64,000 bases of DNA from Macrosoma leucophasiata (taxonomy: Eukaryota; Arthropoda; Insecta; Lepidoptera; Hedylidae): contig JAWQUS010000032.1 of the NCBI GenBank assembly GCA_036365455.1, forward strand, positions 12,222,001 to 12,286,000, read 5' to 3'. The first letter of the stretch is position 1; every line of letters begins with the position of its first letter. A program made the position numbers and the translations under genes. The notes under the pieces are model-generated. The model was given only the letters and a program-made list of their open reading frames with translations, made no database searches and was not told the origin of the DNA. Positions 44,201-56,000 of the stretch are shown in pieces.

Positions 44201-45116
44201 TTTTTATGAGAAAAACATTCCAGAAATCTATAAACAAATAATATTATGTAAGAAAAATTTATAGAATCTACGCAAAAATTTGGAATTTTGTTTTTGGACA
44301 CTCCACATCCTAACATGTATACTTTGCCAATATTAAATTAAAAAAATATAAATATGATCTCACTTTATAAATTACACACTGGATTCAAACTATAATATAA
44401 TGGAGTTCCATGAGAGATTATAAATTAGGTACAATTATATTCTGTCATTAATTCTTCTATTGCATCCTATTCAAACAAAATATTACTCAATAAAACATAA
44501 TACTTTTGTAACAAACAATACAATTGTATTTGTGATGAGACTTAAGTAAAAGAAATAATCTCCCACAACACTCCAAATACAATATTGGGATAATAAAATT
44601 AAATTTTAAATTAGTGGTATACATTTATATCTATGCAACATTACCCATACCATACATGACACTCCATCACATAAATTTTGATAATGAGAATACAATCATA
44701 CACATCAACTATGCATCCATAATATCCTAATATAATTTTTGGATTCAATAGTTCCACATAATGTACATGCTCTTTAATGAGATTGTCGAACCCAGCGCCG
44801 AGTGTGACGTAACTAAACAACATAGTGCTGTGGAACTAGCTCCACACAGTCTAGACTCTAGACTGTGGACAGCAACACTGTTTGAAGAGATCATTTGTAC
44901 ACACTGTGGTACAAAACTGCACTAGATTTATGGACATTAAACATTGTATTGCTATGTGACAAAATAGAGGATGTACCTCTCATTGACAATTTCTTTATCA
45001 TTGGTAAATTTATGGCCAAGGTACCATAGTGTCCTGCTAGGGTTGTGCAACATATCTCTCGTTATTTGAGCATTGTGTAAGCGACATCCCTGGCTTATTG
45101 CCGTTGAATGCTATCA
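41242..45116. other. AT-rich region between UQCR10 and Rab35
   Basis: 41690-41870 is a diverged copy of the 30070 family. 41935-42080 carries the CGGACTCGCGCACGAAGGGT repeat. 42765-42986 has a 19-bp perfect inverted repeat (AATCGTCAGAATTTTGGAT). From about 43170 the DNA is unique-looking and AT-rich, and probably includes the Rab35 3' UTR. No protein was recognised. Confidence 0.5.
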
Positions 45117-48100
45117 CTAACAACATTTCTTCTTGGTTCTGTGAGTCTTCTTTAGGTGTACTGTGTCATTTGCTGTGACATTCTGTCGCTCCTTCATTTC
45201 CAATTTTGATCTTAGAACCTGAAAACATAATTAGAGATTAATATCATATAGGAGTTTCTAGAAATTAACATTATTAATTGAGATAATATAATTAATCTAC
45301 AATGTAATAGAATACTTTGAATACCCTAGATCTTTGAATCATTACAAATTAGTGGCTCTACTCATCCATAGAAAAAAGTAGAATATCATACGTAATTATA
45401 GCAAATGACTAGAGAAAGATGTCTAAAAACATAATTTAGATGCCTCATGGTAAGGTGGTAGGTTTTTACTGGTGGTAGAGCTCCAGTGACGGAGCTCGCG
45501 GGCGTAGGCACGGTGGTGCCTACGCATTACCTGATTTACTTGCCGCTAAATGGTAGTGTTCACCACTATCGTGTTCCGGTCAGGTGGTAATGTACGGCCC
45601 CGTAATTTCCGGCACAGAGGCATAACACCTTAGGCCTCAGGAGTGGTAACGCATTTGCATTTTGACCTTGGTCTTTGTGTGGGTGTCTATAGGCTGCAGT
45701 CATCACTTAACATCAATGTGAACTGCATGCTTGTTTGCCACTTCAATTACATAAAAAAAAAGGGGCCTTAAATCATTGGAACACCATGGTGGCGCCATCA
45801 GTGCCAACAAAATGTGTGTTTTGGTTTTGCCTGCTTGGTAGCTTTAGAGCTACTAGAAAGAGCTGTTTAGACACTTGTTTTAATGATATAGGATCCTAAG
45901 GCCCGTCACCCTCATGAATGCCCATAATTTTTGTCATTTTCCAAGTTTTGACCTTCTTACTTATGTAAGAAGGTCAAAACTTAAGCACTTAAGCATTATT
46001 GCTTGTATAGTAAATAATTCATAAAAATGTATATGAAAAAACAAATTTTTGATTTAGTTATGAAATGAATAGCTGACAGTTACCATTTTTGTGATGGTAA
46101 GAAACATATCCTCTACGTTGATATTTTCTTTTGCACTGGTCTCGAACAGAGGTATGTTCATTTGACTGGCAAACCTCTGAGCATCTTCCGTCACCACTAC
46201 TTTCCTTGATGGACAATCATTTTTGTTACCAACTGAAAAATATTAAATAAGATGTTTCATGTGTGTTGTTGATTAAACTTCCAACATTGTAACCTACATT
46301 TTAAGCAAATAAATGATTATGATTTCATTCTCACATAAAATCTCTGATGAATTTGAATAATCATTACAGTTACTGCAAATCAAGAGTGTTACATGCACTT
46401 GTGTTTACTATATACAATGTGCATTTGAGTTATGAAGCGAAAGTTTAATGTATGGCCCCATAATAACAATCACAGAGACAACATCTAAGGTCTCAGGGGT
46501 GGCAACACATCTGTAGGCTGCAGTCATCACTTACCATCAATGTGAACTGCATGCTTGTTTGCCACCTCCGTTATATAAAAAAAAAGTGCTCATAAGTGTT
46601 TACAGGACAATGTATACATTCTCCACCACAACAAAATGTCCACCAGACATTTGGTTTAAGTGTACTGTACAGTACTCGTGATTTACAAATGCTCTGATTA
46701 TGTGCATTATAAACTAAAATTGTAACAATGTCTTTAGGGAAAAGTATAAAAATACATTCATAAAATAATAATAATAATGGCAACCCATTATACGTCCCAC
46801 TGCTGGGCACGAGTCTCTCCCCTTTTTGCGGGGAGGCCTGGAGCATACTCCACCACGCTGCTCCAATGCGGATTGGTGGAGGTGGGTGGGTTAGTGGCCA
46901 ACCCGCTGTCGGATGTTTTCAAACCGCCTATAAGGCCTCCGACAAGGTTTAACGACTGCTATCCATCGTTAGCAACCGGGACCGACGGCTTAACGTGCCC
47001 TCCGAAGCACGGAAATGCGCATTTAATTTGCCACTAGCGGTCACCCATCACACTACCCGACCGCGCCCATAGTGCTTAACCGAGTAGATCGCTTACGATC
47101 TACACCAGCCGCTGGGCCATGCGCGCTTCTATACACGATACGATACACGAATACATTCATACTCAATGCAAATTATTGTTTACCCTGGTTTTGTTTTTTT
47201 TTTCATGTTATGTGAAGTAAGACATCAGTGTTGAAGTTACTACTAACAGTATGAAAGTCAAAATTGATAAGTTAACAGGGGAGACAAAAGTTTTATAAGC
47301 ATAAGTATTTGTGATTATTTTATTCAATTATAGTATGCTATGATTTACGCTAAAATTACAACAAACAAAAATATTTACCATTTTTTAATTTTGACACTCA
47401 TTACTCAATTTGGTAAAAAAAAAATCAACACTTATATGTACAATTAGGGAACTCTCCGCTTATACAAAATCAATCAAAAACAGCATTTATTGCCGTTATA
47501 CTGCGTGACCACATATACTACCACATATACATATGGTGCTAGTGTATGTGGTCAAGCAATTTAAATCCATCCAACTGGGCACACATCATTTTATTTATTG
47601 TATATCATGGTGAATGGTGAGAAGCATGCATGGCCCCGCAGCTGGTGTAGATTATAAACAATCTAATTCTAATGCTAACCCACCCAACCGCCAGCAACCC
47701 ACAATGGAGCAGCGTGGTGGAGTCAGCTCCAGGCCTCCCCCCAAAAAAAGGGGAGAGACTCGTGCCCAGCAGTGGGACGTATAATGAGTTGCCATTATTA
47801 TATCATGGTGATCAAATTCAGGGAAGCATAGAAGTGACGAAGACACCAAACATGTTATATATACTTGAATAGCAAGAAAAAGCATCTGTGTTTCAAAATT
47901 ACTTTAAAAAGCATGTTTCTTTTCTTATATTATTTTTTTCTAGTATAATTGAGTTACATAATTCCAAACATTTTCTTGATAATTATAATGATACATACAA
48001 ACATGAGCATCAGCCAACTTGTATAAGTTCAAACAAAAAGCTCCATGATGACTCATTAAATTTTTTTGTTGACAACAGATAGATAAAATGTGTTTTACTT

Positions 48101-49208
48101 ATTTGTCATGCATATTGATAACAAATTACATTAATTTGTATACAATTTAATGAGGACATCATTTATGGAGATTTAGAATGTTTCATTATATCATCAGGAA
48201 AATCATGCTTTTATAGAATTATGCTTGACATTCATAAAGGAGACGTTCCAAAATGTATGGAGCTTGGGCTCGCACCTTGTACAATATTATGAGAGAAGAA
48301 GCATTAAATATTAAATAATGTTGAGATGTTCAAATCGTTTAATTGTCGTAAGTATATTTAAAATACAAGAATGTCAAAGTAGCAATATGGTGACATATTG
48401 TTGTCATACAAAAATTACATAAAATAAGTATTTCCAATAAAAAACAATGATTCAAATTATTTTTAGAGTAATTTTTCATGATTCTACATATTTTCTCTAT
48501 CTTTTATGATAGAGAAAATATGGTGTACAAGGTGCAGGCCCAACATGGCACTTCTTTATCAGATTCAATAAATTAGTATTAACAAAAACAATACTGAGAC
48601 TGAAATTAGGAATATTTATGTTATGAATTTCAAGGTTTCTATTGTTTCATTGTTATTGTTCCAAAACTGCATCCAGATTGCGCACAAAAATAATCCACTA
48701 CTATGATCTTCCATGTTTATGGATTTCTCATAACAATGAAATCGACAAAAGCTGATAGTGAACAGAGAAAAGCTCACCTAAGACCTTGTTGACAACGTCA
48801 CAGTTCTGCTCTATCTCATGCAGCCACCTCTTCACATTAGCAAAGGACTCCCCATTGGTGACATCGTACACCACGATGACGCCGTGGGTGCCTCTGTAGT
48901 ATGTACTGGTTATCGTTCTGAACCTCTCCTGCCCCGCCGTATCCCATATCTGCAGCTTCACTCTCTCACCATTAATTTCTAAAGTTCTTATTTTGAAATC
49001 CACACCGATCGTCGTAATGTAACTACCAGAGAACGTATTGTCGGCGAACCGCAGGAGAAGACAGCTCTTGCCAACACCTGCAAATCATACACCAGTTAGA
49101 GCTAACGTTGAGGCGGTACATCACATCACTCGCGAACCCAGGCCTCGCCCACTCACCACTGTCACCAATAATCAGCAGTTTGAACAGATGATCGAATTCA
49201 CGCGACAT
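45117..49208 (-). CDS. Rab35: Rab35 small GTPase, four exons, 200 aa
   Basis: Exons 49157-49208, 48778-49077, 46084-46232 and 45117-45218 splice in frame to 200 residues. Nucleotide-binding motifs are complete: GDSGVGKS (15-22), switch [14 protein letters not shown] (63-68), NKND (120-123) and SAK (150-152). The stretch [23 protein letters not shown] and the effector region are typical of the Rab1/Rab35 group; the basic tail (HRTKKKCC) and [11 protein letters not shown] favour Rab35. The C-terminal CC is the geranylgeranylation site. Rab35 acts in plasma-membrane/endosome recycling, actin organisation and cytokinesis. The gene is divergent from ARPC4 across about 0.8 kb. Its introns contain several retroposon copies. 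Confidence 0.93.
45472..45762 (+). repeat. Family B SINE-like copy, most complete
   Basis: GGTGGTAGAGCTCCAGTGACGG, GTAGTGTTCACCACTATCG, TAGGCCTCAGGAGTGGTAAC, GGCTGCAGTCATCACTTAAC and a final ACATAAAAAAAAAGG tail. It lies in Rab35 intron 3. Confidence 0.85.
45943..45982. repeat. Perfect 18-bp hairpin in Rab35 intron 3
   Basis: AAGTTTTGACCTTCTTAC and its exact reverse complement are separated by four bases. It is too short for a canonical microRNA precursor. Confidence 0.7.
46441..46580 (+). repeat. Family B SINE-like 3' fragment
   Basis: TAATGTATGGCCCCATAATAAC to TTGTTTGCCACCTCCGTTATATAAAAAA. It lies in Rab35 intron 2. Confidence 0.75.
46770..47128 (-). mobile_element. Family A retroposon copy in Rab35 intron
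   Basis: Nearly identical to 39186-39547, from the TAATAATAATGG tail to CCGCTGGGCCATGCGCGC. Confidence 0.85.
47623..47805 (+). mobile_element. Internally deleted family A retroposon
   Basis: Keeps the 5' end (GCATGGCCCCGCAGCTGGTGTAG) and 3' end (CAGCAGTGGGACGTATAATG) but lacks about half of the middle. Confidence 0.75.
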
Positions 49209-50019
49209 TGCTTATGATTAACGTGACTACTACTCTAATTGGTCATGTGTTTATTGTTAGCTGTGATAATTGATAGACAACTTTAAATAGTGCAAAATTA
49301 GTTAGACGCATGCCGTAAAACGTTACGCTTGCGTCACTTTACAAAACGTCCGCCATTATTGTCGCTCTGTTCGAGTTCGTTCCATTTTCCATCAATTTAT
49401 TTACTATCTGTCAGTCTGTCTATAATTTATGATTAAGCTAACCACTATCAAACGTATAATTAATTGAATTAAAGTACATTAAATAATAAATAGTTATAAT
49501 AAATAACCATTTTTAACAATATAGCTTTAAGATGTGCTTAAAATGTAATTAAATGATGTAATTAATTTAATCAAGCGTAAAACAAACCGTAAGTGACAAA
49601 GAGTATACAAATGCAATAGGCGTAATTAAAAAAAAAATTCTAAGTACCTACCTATATTTTTTATCTGCATTAGAGTATTTCCATATGTGTCGGACACTAG
49701 TAGATTCCGATTTTTTCTTCTGGTTTATATAAACCGTAAATAAATAATTATGATGATTTTAAGTAGAACCACCTGAACCACTTATAGCCCGCGAAGGCTT
49801 TAAGAAATGCTTATGCACATTTTTTAACTCTGATATCGTATCGGATACCGAACTTGATACCGATATCGTATCGGTTAATGTGGAATTACTTTAAGAATGC
49901 GTCATGTCAATGTGTCATAAATGTCATGATGACTGAGCGACTGTAAAATGGAAAAGTAAAATTGTCAAACAAATTTTTAGGTGTGGTGAAAAACAGCTCG
50001 ATTTTGTGATAAATTTAAA
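49209..50019. promoter_or_regulatory. Shared divergent promoter region of Rab35 and ARPC4
   Basis: The two start codons are 811 bp apart and read outwards. The part nearest Rab35 is GC-richer and contains CCGCCATTAT (about 49350), a YY1/Pho-like site, near ACGCTTGCGTCAC. The part nearest ARPC4 has a duplicated GATATCGTATCGG motif at about 49831-49879. No TATA box can be assigned. A regulatory role is inferred from position only. Confidence 0.4.
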
Positions 50020-50526
50020 ATGTCTGCAACATTAAAACCATATTTAACTGCTGTACGCCATACCCTGACATCGGCTATGTGCTTAGAACATTTTTCATCG
50101 CAAGTGGTGGAGCGCTACAACAAGCCAGAAGTGGAAGTCGGCACGAGCAAAGAACTGTTGTTGAATCCGGTGATCATATCACGGAATGCCAATGAGAAAG
50201 TTCTTATTGAGTCCTCGATTAACTCGATCAGAGTGAGCATTATGATTAAACAGGCGGACGAAATCGAAAAAATTCTGTGTAAAAAGTTCATGCGCTTCAT
50301 GATGATGAGAGCGGAAAACTTTATCGTGTTACGGCGGAAACCGGTGGACGGCTACCATATCAGTTTCCTGATTACCAATTTCCACACGGAGCAGATGTAT
50401 AAACATAAATTGGTCGACTTCGTAATATATTTCATGGAGGAGATAGATAAAGAGATAAGTGAAATGAAATTAGCTGTGAACGCGCGCGCTAGAATTTGTT
50501 CTGAAGAGTTCTTGAAAAGATTCTAA
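50020..50526 (+). CDS. Arpc4: Arp2/3 complex subunit 4 (ARPC4, p20), 168 aa
   Basis: An uninterrupted 168-codon gene, exactly the family length, highly conserved throughout: MSATLKPYL at the N-terminus, [77 protein letters not shown] and a C-terminal [18 protein letters not shown]4 and ARPC2 form the structural core of the Arp2/3 complex, which nucleates branched actin filaments at the cell cortex. The ATG follows an AT-rich leader with AAAATG context. No introns interrupt it. It is divergent from Rab35; the downstream 2.5 kb is 3' UTR, SINE and intergenic DNA. Confidence 0.97.
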   Translation: MSATLKPYLTAVRHTLTSAMCLEHFSSQVVERYNKPEVEVGTSKELLLNPVIISRNANEKVLIESSINSIRVSIMIKQADEIEKILCKKFMRFMMMRAENFIVLRRKPVDGYHISFLITNFHTEQMYKHKLVDFVIYFMEEIDKEISEMKLAVNARARICSEEFLKRF

Positions 50527-50754
50527 AGTTCATAGCCCAATAATTGTTTATAAATTGCTAAGATTTATTATGATTTTCTAATAGCATTTTACATTGGGCC
50601 ACTTCCAGCATTATATAATTAGCAATTTGCCACAACATTGAGCATGCAGCCAGATTGCCTCCGTACTCCAATGCTGTCATCACATTTACTCCTGTGGTTG
50701 ATCGTATAAAAAACAGCATATGCACTGACCAATTGCCTCACTTTTTTTTTTTTG

Positions 50755-51032
50755 TAATTTATGTGGCAAACAAGCATGCATTTCACATTGATGTTAAGTG
50801 ATGACTGCAGCCTATAAACATCCACATAAAGACCAAGATCAAAGTGCAGATGCGTTACCACTCCTGAGGCCTAAGGTGTTATGCCTCTCTGCCGGAAATT
50901 ACAGGACCGTACATTACCACCTGACCTGAACACGATAGTGCTGAACACTACCATTGAGCGGCAAGTATATTAGGTAATGTGGTGGTGCCTACGCCCGCGA
51001 GCTCCACCACTGGAGCTCTACCACTAGTAAAC
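50755..51032 (-). repeat. Family B SINE-like copy downstream of ARPC4
   Basis: Reverse complement of 45472-45762, from TTTATGTGGCAAACAAGCATG to GGAGCTCTACCACTAG. Confidence 0.8.
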
Positions 51033-51928
51033 ATTCACTTGAAACATTCACAAATTCTTAGTGAGGTAAAGTGCATGTAAAGCCAAATTTAGTGAATAAG
51101 ATTTGTTTTGACTGAAAATGTGGCCCAAACACAAATACTTGTATATTATTTAGAGACTTGGCTATTTTTATTTTTAATCTTGTCACTTTGATAAACAAAC
51201 TTGAATTTAATTATGGCATTTGTTACTTTATCAGTATTTTATTAAGCTTCATGATCAAAAACAAAACATGAACTTTATTACATTAAATACTGCCTTTTAT
51301 GCTTACATTTTAATTGTTATGTTAAGTTAAAGTTATAACAAATATTTCCATGTATAAAATATAAGAGAAGCAAAATCAAATGAGAAGTCTATTGCAAGAT
51401 GGTTGTATTAGCTTCCAATGTAATGTAAGAACATTCTTCAACTCTTAATTTGCTTTTTTAATGCCTGTTCACCTATCATTACGCTGTTAACAGTATAAGT
51501 ATAGTAACATTACAGATCAGTACTGAATGAGGTTTTAAAAAGTAATCCATTTAGGGGTGTATCACAAAACATAATCATGTTATTTATCTTCAACTCTTTT
51601 ATTAAAATATCTTAAATAACATTAATCATTAAAAATATGATATTTTTTCTGTAAAATTGATCAAATAATAGATTTATCTTGGTTATAACTTTTAGCAAAG
51701 TTCTGACTAAGTAACCTATAGGTAAACGATATTTTATTTCAATCAATCAATAATTGTTACTGTAATTCCTCACAAACATCTCCGCAACAACATGACATCC
51801 AACTCGCATTTTGTAGATAATAATTAAATCTCTTCATTTTCTGGGCATAACTGGAGTTAATTTTGTGCAGAGTGAAAGTGATTGTATACATTCGATAGAT
51901 TTGTAAACTATTGTATTATAGGTGTTTT

Positions 51929-51934
51929 AATAAA
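51929..51934 (+). terminator. Candidate polyadenylation signal for ARPC4
   Basis: AATAAA, followed by a T-rich stretch, is the clearest signal downstream of ARPC4. It implies a 1.4-kb 3' UTR containing a minus-orientation SINE; an earlier non-canonical site is possible. Confidence 0.3.
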
Positions 51935-51996
51935 TTTATTCTTTTGTAATTAATGATGTGTTGTTATTTGTAGAAGTGCCTACTCTATACCCATTA

Positions 51997-52408
51997 CAGT
52001 ATCCAACAAGAAATAATGCGCATCGACCCCAGGAAGAGACATCGGCTTATTTCGGATCTGAGTGCCTAGTGCGAGATTTTATTCACTCTTAGGCGAATTC
52101 GATCGCGTAAGAGTAAACGCAGATTTGAATTGAAGGAGTGTCATCCATTCGCCGCTAGATGACGCTCCTTCAATTCCATACAAATCTGCGTTTACCCTTA
52201 CGCGATCGCGATCGGAAATCTCGCACTAGGCACTCTGTTATGTCTTTTGCATCTTACTTAATTGACGTTTGTCGATCAAGTTTTATCCAATACCGGACTA
52301 CAGATGCTTACATAGGCAGTGTGCAGCAGAGATAGCGCTCTATGAAATCGAAACTAGCAGATTTTCTCTTTCTTAGGTTCAATGTGCATTATTTCTTGAT
52401 GAGCACTG
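51997..52408. mobile_element. Tc1/mariner-like MITE with TA target duplication
   Basis: The left end CAGTATCCAACAAGAAATAAT and right end ATTATTTCTTGATGAGCACTG are imperfect inverted repeats; TA flanks both ends (51995-51996, 52409-52410). It is interrupted at 52061-52234 by a second element. Confidence 0.8.
52061..52234. mobile_element. Palindromic MITE nested in another MITE
   Basis: AGTGCCTAGTGCGAGATTT and its inverse end the 174-bp element. The interior also pairs (CGCGTAAGAGTAAACGCAGATTTG with the inverse at 52181-52207). CTG flanks both sides (52058-52060, 52235-52237). Confidence 0.85.
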
Positions 52409-53039
52409 TATAGCTTTTCCAGTGTATGTATGAAAAAGAATGTTCAAGGTAAGTAATTAAAAGTTCCTAGTATTTAAAAATACTGGGAAGTTATAAATAT
52501 GACCACGGAATAGATAAATAAAGATGGAATGGTAATGTGGGCGTGGCAAGCGCACCAAAACTATGCCTGAAAACAAACAGTTCGGCCGAACCATTCGTTC
52601 GCCGCTCGTAGTGTCGTGTAGACAGCTTAGAACAACACATCTCTGGGTAAAAATGCCGTTTTGTGTTATTTTAACACTAAAATGAAAAGTAAGACCTCCA
52701 GTTAATCGAGGAGGTATAGTTAAAGATATTTAATACCACTGTTACCCTAAAAACACTTTAATAATTATTAAATTGAACTAAAACGAAAATCTTCACTAGT
52801 GTTGTGATATATACAATATCGATATTTTTTTATGGTCCATATCGATATTTGTATTGACTAAGGGATGTAAGTGTTATTGAGATTTATCTTTATGACAATG
52901 GGCTCGCCACCTATTTTAACTTAACTGGCGACTCGTTGGTCTGCAATAGTCTGCTTGATTACATGCACCTCTGCCTACTCCTTCAGAGATTATAGGCTTG
53001 AAGTTATGTTGAATTTATTTAATTACTAGCTGTGTCCGC

Positions 53040-56000
53040 AACTTTGTTTCGCGTCTCGACGCTAAGCGTCGAGACGCTCGACATCGGGACGCTGGGCGTC
53101 TAGACCTTGGGCGTCGGGAAGCTGGGCGTCTGCGTCGGACGCTGGGCGTCGGCGTCGGGACGCTGGGCGTCGGCGTCGGGACGCTGAGCGTCGGGACGAT
53201 CGGCGTCGGGTCGCTGAGCGTCGGGACGATCGGCGTCGGGACAATCGGCGTCGGGTCGCTCGGCGTCGGGACGCTCGGCGTCGGTACGCTCGGCGTCGGT
53301 ACGCTCGGCGTCGGGACGCTCGGCGTCGGGACGCTGGGCGTCGGGACGCTCGGCGTCGGGAGGCTCGGCGTCGGGACGCTGGGCGTCGGGACGCTCGGCG
53401 TCGGGACGCTCGGCGTCGGGACGCTCGGCGTCGGGACGCTGTGCGTCGGCACGCTCGGCGTCGGGACGCTGGGCGTAGGGACGCTGGGCGTCGGGACGCT
53501 CGGCGTCGGGACGCTCGGCGTCGGGACGCACGGCGTCGGGACGCTCGGCGTCGGGACGCTGGGCGTCAGGACACTGGGCGTCGGCGTCGGGACGATCGGC
53601 GTCGGGACGATCGGCGTCGGGTCGCTCGGCGTCGGGACGCTCGGCGTCGGGACGCTCGGCGTCGGGACGATCGGCGTCGGGTCGCTCGGCGTCGGGACGC
53701 TCGGCGTCGGGACGCTCGACTTAGGGACACTCGGCGTCGGGACGCACGGCGTCGGGACGCTCGGCGTCGGGACGCTGGGCGTCAGGACGCTGGGCGTCGG
53801 CGTCGGGACGCTGAGCGTCGGGACGATCGGCGTCGGGACGATCGGCGTCGGGTCGCTCGGCGTCGGGACGCTCGGCGTCGGGACGCTCGGCGTCGGGATG
53901 CTGGGCGTCGGGACGCTCGGCGTCGGGACGCTCGGCGTCGGGACGCTCGGCGTCGGGACGCTCGGCGTCGGGACGCTCGACTTAGGGACACTGGGCGTCG
54001 GGACGCTCGGCCTCGGGACACTGGGCGTCGGGACGCTCGGCGTCGGGACGCTGAGCGTCGGGACGCTGAGCGTCGGGACGCTGAGCGTCGGGACGCTGGG
54101 CGTCGGGACGCTGGGCGTCGGGATGCTGGGCGTCGGGACGCTCGGCGTCGGGATGCTGGGCGTCGGGACGCTCGGCGTCGGGACGCTAGGCGTCGGGACG
54201 CTGGGCGTCGGCGTCGGGACGCTGAGCGTCGGGACGATCGGCGTCGGGTCGCTGAGCGTCGGGACGATCGGCGTCGGGACAATCGGCGTCGGGACGCTGG
54301 GCGTCGGGACGCTCGGCGTCGGGAGGCTCGGCGTCGGGACGCTGGGCGTCGGGACGCTCGGCGTCGGGACGCTCGGCGTCGGGACGCTCGGCGTCGGGAC
54401 GCTGTGCGTCGGCACGCTCGGCGTCGGGACGCTGGGCGTAGGGACGCTGGGCGTCGGGACGCTCGGCGTCGGGACGCTCGGCGTCGGGACGCACGGCGTC
54501 GGGACGCTCGGCGTCGGGACGCTGGGCGTCAGGACGCTGGGCGTCGGCGTCGGGACGCTGAGCGTCGGGACGATCGGCGTCGGGACGATCGGCGTCGGGT
54601 CGCTCGGCGTCGGGACGCTCGGCGTCGGGACGCTCGGCGTCGGGATGCTGGGCGTCGGGACGCTCGGCGTCGGGACGCTCGGCGTCGGGACGCTCGACTT
54701 AGGGACACTGGGCGTCGGGACGCTCGGCGTCGGGAGGCTCGGCGTCGGGACGCTGGGCGTCGGGACGCTGGGCGTCGGGACGCTCGGCGTCGGGACGCTC
54801 GGCGTCGGGACGCTCGGCGTCGGGACGCTGTGCGTCGGCACGCTCGGCGTCGGGACGCTGGGCGTAGGGACGCTGGGCGTCGGGACGCTCGGCGTCGGGA
54901 CGCTCGGCGTCGGGACGCACGGCGTCGGGACGCTCGGCGTCGGGACGCTGGGCGTCAGGACGCTGGGCGTCGGCGTCGGGACGCTGAGCGTCGGGACGCT
55001 CGGCGTCGGGACGCTCGGCGTCGGGATGCTGGGCGTCGGGACGCTCGGCGTCGGGACGCTCGGCGTCGGGACGCTCGGCGTCGGGACGCTCGGCGTCGGG
55101 ACGCTCGGCGTCGGGACGCTGAGCGTCGGGACGCTGAGCGTCGGGACGCTGGGCGTCGGGACGCTGGGCGTCGGGATGCTGGGCGTCGGGACGCTCGGCG
55201 TCGGGATGCTGGGCGTCGGGACGCTCGGCGTCGGGACGCTAGGCGTCGGGATGCTGGGCGTCGGGACGCTCGGCGTCGGGACGCTGGGCGTCGGGACGCT
55301 GGGCGTCGGGACGATCGGCGTCGGGACGATCGGCGTCGGGTCGCTCGGCGTCGGGACGCTCGGCGTCGGGACGCTCGGCGTCGGGACGCTCGGCGTCGGG
55401 ATGCTGGGCGTCGGGACGCTCGGCGTCGGGACGCTCGACTTAGGGACACTGGGCGTCGGGACGCTGAGCGTCGGGACGCTGAGCGTCGGGACGCTGAGCG
55501 TCGGGACGCTGGGCGTCGGGACGCTGGGCGTCGGGATGCTGGGCGTCGGGACGCTCGGCGTCGGGACGCTGGGCGTCGGGACGCTGGGCGTCGGGACGCT
55601 CGGCGTCGGGACGCTCGGCGTCGGGACGCTCGGCGTCGGGACGCTCGGCGTCGGGACGCTCGGCGTCGGGACGCTCGGCGTCGGGACGCTCGGCGTCGGG
55701 ACGCTCGACTTAGGGACGCTCGGCGTCGGGACGCTCGGCGTCGGGACGCTCGGCGTCGGGACGCTCGACTTAGGGACACTGGGCGTCGGGACGCTTGGCG
55801 TCGGGACGCTGAGCGTCGGGACGCTGGGTGTCAGGACGCTGGGCGTCGGAATGCTGGGCGTCGGGACGCTAGGCGTCGGGACGCTGGGCGTCGGGACGCT
55901 GGGCGTCGGGACGCTGGGCGTCGGGACGCTCGGCGTCGGGACGCTCGGCGTCGGGACGCACGGCGTCGGGACGCTCGGCGTCGGGACGCTGGGCGTCAGG

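Noticed and set aside
45943..45982. A microRNA precursor in Rab35 intron 3
   Set aside because: The perfect 18-bp stem with a 4-base loop is shorter than any canonical pre-miRNA.
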